Shown: positions 10,046 through 20,600 of the stretch, one piece after another
How the letters are laid out: each line of letters opens with the position of its first letter
How positions within the stretch are numbered: position 1 is the stretch's first letter
DNA from: Papilionanthe hookeriana x Papilionanthe teres
Lineage: Eukaryota; Streptophyta; Magnoliopsida; Asparagales; Orchidaceae
NCBI GenBank assembly: GCA_022702705.1
Contig: CM040430.1
Coordinates: 16,873,310-16,937,309 of the forward strand
DNA length: 64,000 nt
Reading direction: 5' to 3'
Notes under the pieces: model-generated
The model's input: the letters and a program-made list of their open reading frames with translations, nothing else
Told to the model about the DNA's origin: nothing
Databases searched by the model: none
Made by a program: the position numbers and the translations under genes

Positions 10046-12233
10046 CTTAACAACAAAACTAAATGAAATCATTAAGAGTTAAATAAAAACATATCAGTAA
10101 TTTCAACACCTCTTTTTATCTAAGTAAATTTTAAAACATAAACATCAATCTGAAATACTAAGATAATTGAATGTGTAAAGATTTAAATTAAATCTAAAAT
10201 AACTTGAACACTATTCCAAACTTAAATTTATTAATTAAAACACTTTAAATCATTAACTCAAACTTTAAATTAAGAATGATTAAAATTCCTAACAACCCGA
10301 CTTGCCCTTAAAAGGCTTTAATTATTATAACTTTTAAATAGAGTATTAAGTGAAATGTCACTTCACACATAAGATATTCAAATGTCCTAGGTTCACTGAG
10401 CAAGAAACAAAACAAAATAAAAATCCTTGGATGATTGATTCACCAATACAATAAAATTCATTTGAACTCAAAATAATTCCAGAAGTATTGAAAAGATGTT
10501 TAAGATTCGTCTTAAACACTTCTCGATACGATGGGGTATTTTAAAAGAACAATTGAATTTAATTATTCTTTGATGAAGAAAATCATCTTTAAACCAAAAA
10601 GAAACTAGACGTCATAGGAAATGACTAGCAATAGGATTAGGATTCTGGTAGACAACCAAAACCCTTTCCCTTAGCTTTACCTAGGTACTTGTTGAAATAT
10701 TTAAATGCCTTACAGCCTGAGATGACGGGAAGACCCTCCAGGTACGCTTTTATTTTATTGCAATTTACTTTATTGCAATTTACTTACATGCACCGTACTT
10801 TATTTTTTCTTGCATGTTAAACAAGACTGTTGCATGAAAACAAAAACCATTAGGATAGTCCCGGAACTGAAACCAAAACTAAATTAAAAGTCACCACAAG
10901 ATAAGATTCACCGCCACAACATTCCAAAATATAAAACAACTCAAAATTTAATCACAAACACAACAACAAAACTACAATTGCAACTAAATTAAAATGTCTC
11001 GTTGAATGATCGGGAATACCTCGGATGATGTAACCCACGTATTGCTAACGGGATTTCCCACGATCTAAATGAAAGTGTGGAACTCATTCAGTTAAGTTTA
11101 GCAAATTCATCTGGACTATGTGAATTCGATGAAAATAATGGTGTCGGGATGACAGAACCATGGGATCTTAATCGGTTCTGTTTAAACAACTTTAAGATTT
11201 TGTTTTAATTAAAATATTAAAAAACACTTGGATTTTAAGATTTTCTGTATACCAAAACACTTCTCTCATCACCTGATTTATGACTTCTAAAACTAAACCT
11301 CTGCAACAGCAAGGAGCTCGGAGCATGGTGGGCAGCACGGCCATCGTCATCAGCAAAACTCGGATCCACTTTAGCAAGACCTTTCCTAGTTTTAAACAAC
11401 AAAGCCATAGAACTTCGAGGTAGTTTGCCTAGTGCAAGATAAATCCTCAACTCTTCATTAGGCATTTGTATGATCATGTCATGTAAATTAAGCCCTAACC
11501 GGTCTTAGGACTCCGAGGTAGTCGTTTAGTACGACATAAACCCTCATATCTTCCGAGTCGTTTCGTATGATCATGTCATACAAATATAAGTCCTAATTAA
11601 TTAAAATTGGCAGGATCGAAACATTAAATAAACTCCCAAATCTAAGCTAAATAATAGGATAGTTTGGGAAGTTGTCAAGATTCTTCTTGGATCCTCAACT
11701 TCTCTTACTTCTCTTCCATTGGACTCTTAAGATGAACTGTTCTGAATTTGAGCTAATCCCTTTTGAAATTCCCAAAATTCAATCCTTTGAAACCTTAAAC
11801 TTTGAAATTCTTGAGAGCAAAACCACAGATCATTATCGAGAGTTTTCTTAACTGATTTCCATCGTTTAAGATGTAATTAGCTATAGGGGCTTGCCCTTAT
11901 AGGGAACTTTAAGAACCCATGTAATATAAACCCTGCTTAATTCCTTTATATTAAGCAGGGGAACTTGTCGGCTTATAAAATTGGTTTGTAGACCAAATGG
12001 ATGTCACAAATCTTCTAGTTTATTTAATCGAGCCTCATCATCAAGTAGTGTGTCTATTCTTTGGGATAGATACACAGCTTGTGATAGGGCGCTCATTTAT
12101 ATAAACTATTTGGGATGTGAAATCAGATTGATTTCATATCTTAAAATTTTCAAACTTAAAAATTATTTTCAAAATCAAATGCTACATTCTAAATTATATA
12201 TATATATTTAAATTAAATTTAAAATCTAAAGTT

Positions 12234-12257
12234 CGCCGACAACTTCTGTAGGCGACC
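12234..12257 (+). repeat. Internal copy of the LTR-end/PBS junction inside the LTR
   Basis: CGCCGACAACTTCTGTAGGC followed by GACC resembles the true junction of the family, CGCCGACA|ACTTTTGGCGACTC, where the bar marks the LTR end and TGGCGACTC begins the PBS. It lies ~60 bp before the LTR end and occurs in all four LTRs (e.g. about 17717-17740 and 37622-37645 on the minus strand). It looks like a relic of an older LTR end. Confidence 0.55.
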
Positions 12258-12295
12258 CCTTTTCAAAATACCACATAACCTAAAAATATGATGAA

Positions 12296-12825
12296 AAGTT
12301 CTGGCGACTCCGCTGGGGACTAGTTCCTCTCTCCATTTTAATCAAATGGTTTTGCTTTCATAAATCGGTAGTGTATCCATGTCCCTAGTGGAGCAAACTA
12401 CCATTCTTCCGTTGGAATACCCCGTTCATTTCTGTCTTAAAAGAGTATAGCCAACTCCTCTCAGATTTAGAAGCCACTGTTTAGACACCCCTAAATAGAG
12501 AAGTTCCGAAATCATTTTACCTCTTTTTCTGAGGTGGGGTGGACCCCCAATAGGTGTTAGTTTAGGAGCGGTCCTTTGAGTCGAGAAGTCTTGCATAAGA
12601 CTTTCTCTTCCTTTCCAATTCTAAATCGGGCCCTTTACCTTTTCTATAACCTTTTGCCTTTAATCGTTTTGTTTCTAACAAACAAATCCCGCTAATAAAC
12701 AACCTTCTAATAAACAAATCACATATACACTAAGATAAACGAAAATGTGTTCGGACTCTTTCTTTTTCATCCTAAACTTTACGACAAAAGGAAATATAAT
12801 TCGGGACTTACATTCGGAATCTGCC
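12296..12825 (+). other. E1 leader between LTR and ORF1
   Basis: Non-coding. It contains the PBS and a 17-nt word at 12541-12557 (GGACCCCCAATAGGTGT) that is the exact reverse complement of the PPT region at 52072-52088. E2 has the same pair. Toward the end it becomes pyrimidine-rich and ends at GCCATGCAG (AG at 12830-12831), the weaker counterpart of the E2 acceptor CTACCTTGCAG. Confidence 0.7.
12302..12319 (+). promoter_or_regulatory. E1 primer-binding site
   Basis: TGGCGACTCCGCTGGGGA begins 6-7 nt after the LTR end, starts with TGG as expected for pairing with a tRNA CCA end, and is identical in E2 (37557-37574 minus). Ogre elements are reported to use a tRNA-Arg primer, and this sequence would fit that, but I could not check the tRNA. 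Confidence 0.8.
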
Positions 12826-14232
12826 ATGCAGAAAAAGACTGCCCCGAAGTTAATCTTTTCCTTCGCCAATGGAATGGACTTCGCCGTTTACAAGGATGAG
12901 CTGCCTGACAATGGAATCCTCCATTTCAGACAAGGATTCGACAATACAGATATCAAGTTTGCTGACGTCACTCTCTTCGCACTAATGGACAAAGTGTCAG
13001 AAACTGAGAAGCCCGTGATTGAGTTCAACCTGAAATCGACTCAAGAATTCTCTCCCCTACAAAGGGTTCCAGCTGAAAGAAGTACTACTGTTCGTAGGAG
13101 GACTGTTGTCTCTACCCCCACCGGTCTCGTCATCTCTGCACCTACCCCGACTTCTGCCAAATTGAAGGGGAAAGAAACCCAAGTCTGTGATAAGCCTATC
13201 ACCGTGGAGGGTACAGATTTTGCTACAATACCATTTGTTTTCGAGATTGGGACCAGTTCAAGAGTTGCACCCCTAACTCGGATTCACAGGAGAAATAGAA
13301 GCAGAAAGATCGCCAAGATCGAGAAAGCCAAAGCTGCTAAAGTTGCTTTTCTAGAAGAAATTCCTGAGGAATGAGAAGAACTGCCTGAGTATATACCTCT
13401 GTTGGAAGGGAGCAGGTTTCACCCTCTCTCTGCCGCATCAGATGAAGAGGATGTTCGTAGGATCGCCGCTGCATTACCCCGGACTGCGTACTACAGCAAT
13501 TACAAAAGGAAAAGGAATAGGACTATGCCATTTGCTCGACTGCAAGCTGTGATAGAAAGATTGGCATAGAAAGAAAGATGCCCTGTGTCAGAAATCTTAA
13601 GAAGGATAGGACGGGTGCTAGCTAAATCCCACCTCGGACCGCGAATAGAGCCTGTTGCTGCCATAGAGAAACCAAAGAAGAAGATAAAAGCCAGTTCACC
13701 CATAGTTGTATCGGGTCTGCAAATTAGGGAGGATACCACCTTCCAACATATAGCCGACAGACCATCCGGTCCTAAGCTTCCGGCTGCAAGAAGGATGGTA
13801 TGGCGACCTACTACTGGCGAGCTAAGACCAAAACAATGTCCTGAGAAGAAAAGTATTGTCAAGAGACTTGAATCAGAAGAAAGTGCTACTCCAATAAAGG
13901 GGACTCCCGGAAAGGAAGTTCAACAACCGTCACGTGACAACTGCGAGACCGTGCAGAAAAGGCCACTAGAGGATGCCATGGACAAGTTAAGGACCGACAT
14001 CCGACAGTTAGCAAAAGAAAGAGAAGAAAAACTAGAAGATGAAGTTGATTCATTAGAATTTATGAATGACGAGTATGCTGATATCTACATGGTTGAGACA
14101 CGAGCATCGTCAGCTTCACAAGGTGCTCCGGCAGCTGCGGAAATAGATGAACCGGAAGTGATGAGAGCACAGCTTCAGGAAAGAGATGACACAATTTCCC
14201 AGATGGCAGAGAAGAAGAGATGGTGCGCTTAG
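12826..14232 (+). pseudogene. E1 ORF1-like N-terminal extension of Gag
   Basis: One frame runs from 12826 to 14232 with only two in-frame stops (TGA 13372-13374, TAG 13567-13569), then shifts to join gag. The start found in E2 (ATG in AAAATGTC) is AAG here, so the only ATG lies inside the acceptor-like GCCATGCAG. Visible parts are PKLIFSFANGMDFAVYKDEL at the N-terminus, a Thr/Pro-rich stretch, a basic motif RIHRRNRSRKIAK, CPVSEILRRIGRVLAKSHLG, and a charged, probably helical end. Ogre-type elements carry an ORF1 of unknown function upstream of gag, and this is its likely equivalent. The same N-terminal module starts the AlkB ORF. Confidence 0.7.
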
Positions 14233-14234
14233 CC

Positions 14235-15629
14235 ACTCTCCACAGTCAGGTACAACCTCAGAAAGAGACACCCCCAGAGATCATCCATATTGCTGATGGA
14301 GGAAAAGAGATCACATCCGTCAATGGAGACGAACAACCAAAGAAAGATCTTGCATAAAGCATGATTCCAGAAAAGGACATTAAAAACATGGTAGAACAGC
14401 AGGTGTGAGAAGCCCTAGCACAATCTAAGAATGGAGCATCTATTCAGACGGGCAGACCTTACCCCGAAGATATTGATGCGATCCAATACCCAAAAGGGTT
14501 CGTACCACCTCTGTCCAAGACTTTCGATGGTACCGGAAACCCTCGGCAGCATGTCGCGCATTTTCGTGCAAGTTGCTGCAATGCCGGTGGGAGTGACGCT
14601 TTACTCTTCCATCAGTTCGTCAGCATATTGTCAGGGATTGCCTTCGACTGGTACGCAGAATTGCCAAATGGTTCAGTTAAGACCTTTGCAGAGCTAGAGA
14701 ATCTCTTCGTTAAGCGGTTTGCCGGGGCTCAGCACCACATCACTATCGGTGATCTAGTGGTGGAGCAACAGAAACCGAACGAGACTTTAGTGGATTACAT
14801 ACCTCGATGGAGGAATTTAAGCATGAAGTGTGAACCACAGCTTTAAGAACAACATGCATTCGGCATCATGCTCAAGAGTATCCATGGCCCGATAGCACTT
14901 CTCCTTAAAGGATTTACAATCAAGACTTTCGAGAAGTTGCTTAGCAAGGCCGGGAGCTTACAGGAGGAAGCAAAACAGTTAAGTTTTATGGACAAGAATG
15001 ATAAGAAGAAAACTGTGAAGACATTTGAAAAGAAATTTGGAATCATCGTTGCAGTAGATAAGGGCAAGCAGCCAATGCAGATACCGCCAGAACGACCACA
15101 GCCCAGTTATCAACCACCGCAACGGACTTACCAACCACCTCAGCAGGCCTATCAGCAAACTCAGCAGGGCTATCAGCAACCTTGTCCGAGCAATCAGTTG
15201 CCTCAGCATTTTGAACAACCGCCTCGTTCATCACGTATCTTAAGAGAACTTCTAAATAGAGAATATCCATTCAAAACTGAAGCAGTAGCGAAGATGTTCC
15301 GTAACTTAATGAAGACACCGGATTTTCAGCTGCCAGAGCCCAAGAAGCCGGAAGAAGCCAACAAAAAAGATCATCCGAACTATTGCCCTTACCACCGGAT
15401 GCTCGGACACAAGATAGAGGATTGCATCACTTTCAAGAGTTGGCTTGATGACAATCTCCGGAAAGGGAACATAACGATCCCAAAGGAATACATGAAGGAA
15501 CCCCAGAAAGGAGGTTCCGTCAATGTTATTTCAACGGATCCCATTGTTCCGATAGACCCGTACACGACCGATGATGGATGGAGTACCGTCTGGACAAAGT
15601 CTTCAAAGAAAATTTTGGATCACATCTAG
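14235..15629 (+). pseudogene. gag: E1 Gag (capsid region and zinc knuckle)
   Basis: A single frame with a few stops (for example around 14355, 14408 and 14846) encodes the Ty3/gypsy capsid-like domain (KTFDGTGNPRQHVAHFRA, GIAFDWYAELPNGSVKTFAE, NLFVKRFAG, then a Gln/Pro/Tyr-rich linker around 15090-15230). Near the C-terminus is the knuckle YCPYHRMLGHKIEDC, a C-x2-H-x4-H-x4-C variant common in Tat gags. Gag packages the RNA into virus-like particles. It follows the ORF1-like extension with one frameshift near 14215, so in the active ancestor the two may have been a single polyprotein or linked by frameshifting. Confidence 0.85.
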
Positions 15630-17455
15630 GCCGCTTCGGTATGCGCTTCAACTCAGAGTTTGAAACCTGTCGAGCCGACACTATCACTTGTGATTGAAGA
15701 ACCGCCCCAGAAGGAGGAGAAGATTGTGGAAGAAAAGAAGACCGAGGCTCCGAAAGGTAGACTAGGGGCTGCTTATCCTAGGATGGTTGTTTCCGATTCG
15801 GGGGAGAAACCCTTGAATTCCTGACTCTGTATGATTATCTGCTCCCCCGGCGGGATCTTATAATGATAAGGGTTATGGCGTTTGCTACGTTTTGACTGTT
15901 TCTAACGATTAAGTAACTAGCGACAACCGGCTTAATCCGGATCTCGATTCCAATACAAATAACGATTCTAAAATCATACACAACCTCGATGACCACGACA
16001 AAGAAGATGTTCACAAAGGAAGCTACGAAAGCTCGACAAGCAACGAGTCCATTTGTGAATTCCGAGGAGCTTCGATCACGATAGAATTAGAATTATCAGA
16101 CACCGAAGCAACTTCAGAAGAGTCAGTTATTCCGATTCAAGAGGAGACACCGGTAAATTTAGAAGAAATAACAGAGGTCAATCTAAAAAGCGAAAAAGTT
16201 CTACCCCCGAGAATGGGTCCAAAGGATAAAGGAAAGCAGGTGGTTGCTTAGGAAGAGTCAACCCCAGCAGAGGAATTACCTATTTGGGATGAAACGGAGG
16301 AACATGGTAGTAAAGTGGACTACAACGTGTCAGCCCATCTCAGGAAGTTAGCAGTCAAACTAAGTCTATAAGACGCTCTGATCCTGTCAAAGGAGATGAG
16401 GGAGGCTCTGATCAAGGCTTTAATTGATCCAGAGATTTGTTTAGCTCAAATGGCCGGTGATTCCTTTGACAAGGTTTGCTCGTTAAGAGAACAGCGAGGT
16501 GTTACCTTCACGGATAATGATCTATTACTGGGAACAGCTGATCACAACCGACCGTTATACATTTCAGTCACTATTAGAAAGTTTATGCTCTCTAGAGTGT
16601 TGGTTGATCCAGGAGCATCAATCAACATAATGAATCTTCGGACGGTAGCATATTTGGAAATTGATGCTCGCGAGCTCGAAGCAGACAAGATGTTATTGAG
16701 CGGCTTCAATCAAAAGGGAGAAAGAGCTCTTGGATCGATAACACTACTAATGAAGACTGGTGATTTAGCAAAGACAACCGCAAAATTCCACATATTTGAT
16801 CTGAGACATCGTTCAACGCTCTACTGTGTCGGCCATGGATCCATGAAAACTGGATGGTACCGTCGTCTCTGCACCAGTGCATAAAGTATTACGATGGAGG
16901 GGAACAGTGCATCAAAGGTCATTTGCAACCGTTCTCCGTGCACGAGATTGGAATTCATGAAGATGCGGCCTACTACGCGCCTCCGAAGAAAACAATCTTT
17001 TCCAGAAATACCATACCAAATGAAATAAAAGAAACTCGAGACGATGAAGAACCTGAAGTTCTAGTCCAACAGTTACTCACCACTCCCTTACGGCGAGATG
17101 GTGAAGATTTCTCCAGAACTCGCACCCGATGTCGAGGCCGGGGACGAGCACGTGGAAGAAACGTTGGAACAATTGGATAGAAGAAACCGATCATCGATGT
17201 TGATTGGGAGAACAATTCCGAAGAAGAAGAAGAAATTGAGAAAGAAGCAACGACAATAAGTCAGAAGAAACCCCAGTTCAAGATCTCTCTCGAAGATGAA
17301 AAGAAGGAAGAATACAAATCAATGTACGAGAAGATTAACCATTATGTACATACTATGACCCTGACCCCGATCTATTCTAATAAGATCGAGGGTATGGTGG
17401 TCAAGGAAGTGCATGATGGTGGTGCTAAGCCGATTAAGTTCTACCGTGGTGCTTC
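15630..17455 (+). pseudogene. E1 protease region with acidic linker and RG-rich segment, truncated by E2
   Basis: An acidic low-complexity linker (about 15640-16390) leads to a retropepsin-like domain at 16396-16884. Its active-site motif is VLVDPGASINIM (near 16603-16638), DPG rather than the usual DT/SG. After a frameshift come CIKYYDGGEQCIKG, an RG-rich segment (RTRCRGRGRARGRN, near 17120) and a conserved stretch YEKINHYVHTMTLTPI. The frame stops where E2-derived leader sequence begins at ~17456, in a codon run matching E2 position ~32423. Protease matures Gag-Pol. The RG-rich segment may bind RNA. Confidence 0.75.
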
Positions 17456-17674
17456 AGGATCTTGGAACCTCTCCGTTCAGGGGTGTCTAAACAGTGGCTC
17501 CTAAATCCGAGAGGAGTTGGCTATACTCGTTCAAGACAGAAATGAACGGGGTATTCCAACGGAAGAATGGTAGTTTGGTCCACTAGGGGCATGGACTCAC
17601 TACCGATTTATGAAAGCAAAGCCATCTGATCAAAATGGAGAGAGGAACTTATCCCCAGCGGAGCCGCCAGAAGT
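17456..17674 (-). mobile_element. E2-type PBS and leader fragment lying outside the E2 3' LTR
   Basis: From AGGATCTTGGAACCTCTCCG onward this copies E2's own leader at ~37361-37579, including the PBS (17652-17669, one mismatch). In a simple insertion the LTR should be flanked by target DNA and a TSD. Instead, the internal region that follows an LTR is found here. It is best read as the start of another internal region in a former tandem LTR-internal-LTR array, cut off by a deletion. Confidence 0.8.
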
Positions 17675-20600
17675 TGTCGGCGTATTTTTAGGTTATGTGT
17701 TGTATTTTGAAAAGGGGTCGCCTACAGAAGTTGTCGGCAAATTTTAAATTTTAAATTTAATTTAAATATATATATAAAATTTAGAAAGTAGTATTTGATT
17801 TTTAAAATAATTTTAAATTTGAAAATTTTAAGATATGAAATCAAACTGATCTCACATCCCAAATAGTTTATATAAACGAGCACTGCACCACAAACCGTGT
17901 ATTTATCCCAAAGAATAGACACACTGCTTGATGATGGGGCTTGATTAAATAAACTAGAAGATTTGTGACATCCGTTTGGTCTGCGAACCAATTTTATAAG
18001 CCGACAAGTTCCCCTGCTTAATATAAATGAATTAAGCAGGGTTTATATTACCTGGGTTCTTAAAGTTCCCTATGTGGGCAAGCCCCTATAGTTAATTACA
18101 TCTTAAATGACGGGAATCATTTAAGAAAACTCTCGATAATGATCAGTGGTTTTGCTCTTAAAAATTTCAAAGTTTAAGGTTTTCAAAGGATTTGAGTTTT
18201 GGAGATTTCAATAGGGAATGGCTCAATTTTGGAACAATTTATTTCAGGAGTCCAAAGGAAGAAAAGTAGGAGAAGCTGAGGATCCAAGAAGAATCTTGGC
18301 AACTTCCCAAACTATCCTATTGTCTGGCTTCAATTTAGGGAGAATTATTTAGTATTTCGGTCCTGCCAATTAATTATAGGAATTACATTTACATAATCAC
18401 CTGATTATACAAATAACCTGAAAGGTAGGAGGATTTACGTCGTATCGGACGACGACCTTGGAATCCTAAGCGAGTTAGGGCTTATATTGCACAGCAAGGC
18501 TGTACAAAGGCCTAAAAGAACAGGTGAGGATTTATGTCGCACTAGACGAACTACCTCGAAATCCTATGGCTTTGTTGTTTAATTCTAAGAAAGTTTTGCT
18601 GAAGTAGACTCAAGTTTTGCTGATGACGATGACCGTGCTGCCCACCATGCTCCGAGCTCTTTGTTGTTGCAGAGGTTTAGTTTTAGAAGTCATAAATCAG
18701 GAGATGAGAGAAGTGTTTTGGTTTAGAGAAAATCTTAAAATCCAAGTTTTTTTAATATTTTAATTAAAACCAATCTTAAAGTTATTTAAACAGAACCGAT
18801 TAAGATCCCACGGTTCCGTCATCCCGGCACTGTTATTTTCATTGAATTCACTTAGTCGAGATGAATTTGATAAACTCAACTGAAATGAGTTCCACACTTT
18901 CATTTAGATCTTGGGAAATCCCGTTAGATACACGTGGGTTACATTATCCGAGGTATTCCCGATCATTCAATGAGACGTTTTAATTTAGTTGCAATTGTAG
19001 TTTTGTTGTTCTGTTTGTGAATAAATTTTGAGTTGTTTTATATTTTGAAATGTTGTGGCGGTAATTTTTTATCTTGAAATGATTTTTAATTTAATTTTGG
19101 TTTCAGTTCAGGGACTATCCTAAAGGTTTTGGTTTTCATGCAACAGTTGTTTATCATGCAAGAAAAGTAAAGTGCATTTTGCAATAAAGTAAATTGTAAT
19201 AAAATAAAAGCGTACCTGGAGGGTCTTCCCGTCATCCCAAGCTGCACTTAAAACACATGTTAAGGCATTTAAATATTTCAACAAGTACCTAGGTATAGCT
19301 AAGGGAAAGGTTTTGGTTGTCTACCAAAGTCCTAATCCTATAGCTAGTCATCTCCTATGACGTCTAGGTTCTTGTGTTTTGGCTTAAGGATGATTTTCTT
19401 CATCAAAGAATAATTAAGTTCAATTGTTCTTATAAGCATCCTATCATATTGAGGAAGTGCTTAAGACGAGTCTTAAACATCTTTTCAATACCTCTAGAAT
19501 TATTTTAAGTCCAAGAGAATTTAATTATACAAGTGAATTAATCATCCAGGAGTTTAAGTTTTGTTCTTTTGCTCAGTGAACTAGGACATTTGAATATCCT
19601 ATAAGTGAGATAACACTTCACTTGATACCTCATTTAAGAGTTATAATAACAAGAGCTTTAAAAGAGCAAATTAACTTATTAAGTATTTTAATGATTTAAA
19701 CTTAATGATTTAATTTTAAGTTTGACTTAATTATAGAAAATTAGTTTAAGTTTGGAATAGTGTTCAAGTTATTTTAGATTTAATTCTTAATGATTTCATT
19801 TAGGTTTGTTATTAAATGATTTTAATTTAATTTAATTCAACTTAATTTAATTTTGATTTAATTTAATTTAATTAAATTAAAATTTAATTTAATTTAATAT
19901 AAATTTAATTTTAATTTAATTTAATTTCAATTTAAATTTAATTTTTAATTTAATTTAATTTCAATTTAAATTTAATTTTAATTTAATTTTAATTTGATTT
20001 AATTTTAATTTAATTTAGCTTAATTTAACTTAATTTGATCTCAAGTTATTTTTCTGTTAATTTAATTTAATTTGATTTTAATTTAGTTGAGATTAATTCT
20101 TTTAAATTTTTTTATTAAGACTTAAGTATTATTGAAGTGATTTATTTAGGGATTTTTAAATTAAAGAATAAATATCCTCTTAAATAATATCCCTACTTTA
20201 ATAATTCCAATTTCTATTATTCTTCCAAAATTTCAGTTAATTAATTAATCAAAGTTTTATTTTAATTGTATTTAAAATGGTTAATAGGTTTCTACCCTTA
20301 ATCATTTAAGTTTCAATCATTCAAAATCAGTTTAGAATCAAATATTTTACCCTCCCTTTTTGATTAATCCTAAAATTTTAATTAAAGGTTGAAATTTTTA
20401 ATTACCATTTTGCCCTTCAAGCTTAATAATTCTATAACTCACTAAATTAAGCTCAAATGAACTTGTAATTTTTATGTGAGCTCACTTACATGTTAATTAA
20501 GATATTAGAGGAGAAAATGTGATTTTTCTGTATTTAATTTATTTATGTAATTATTTTTAATGAAAAATAGGGGTTTTCAAGGAAAATTCAATAACATGAC

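Larger units (their letters stand above)
5066..12295 (+). repeat. E1 5' LTR (~7.2 kb)
   Basis: It starts with TGTTGACCTC and pairs along its whole length with 52092-59599. The 5' tip carries a perfect 7-bp inverted repeat (GACCTCA ... TGAGGTC, 7-nt loop). Its 3' end is damaged: the expected ATGCCGACA reads ATGATGAA just before the PBS. Internal landmarks, in order, are a G-poor U3 rich in GCCCA words (5600-6700), a TATA-like box (7220), a splice-donor-like site (7650), a GC-rich block (7815-8035), a long AT-rich part, an AATTT-rich tract (9845-10045) and a PBS-like word (12234-12257). Compared with the 3' LTR it lacks ~220 bp near 6240. By eye, the first ~385 bp of the two LTRs differ at about 12 positions. 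Confidence 0.9.

Noticed and set aside
12241..12330. A tRNA gene near the LTR end
   Set aside because: Only the 18-nt PBS matches a tRNA 3' end. No cloverleaf can be drawn around it.
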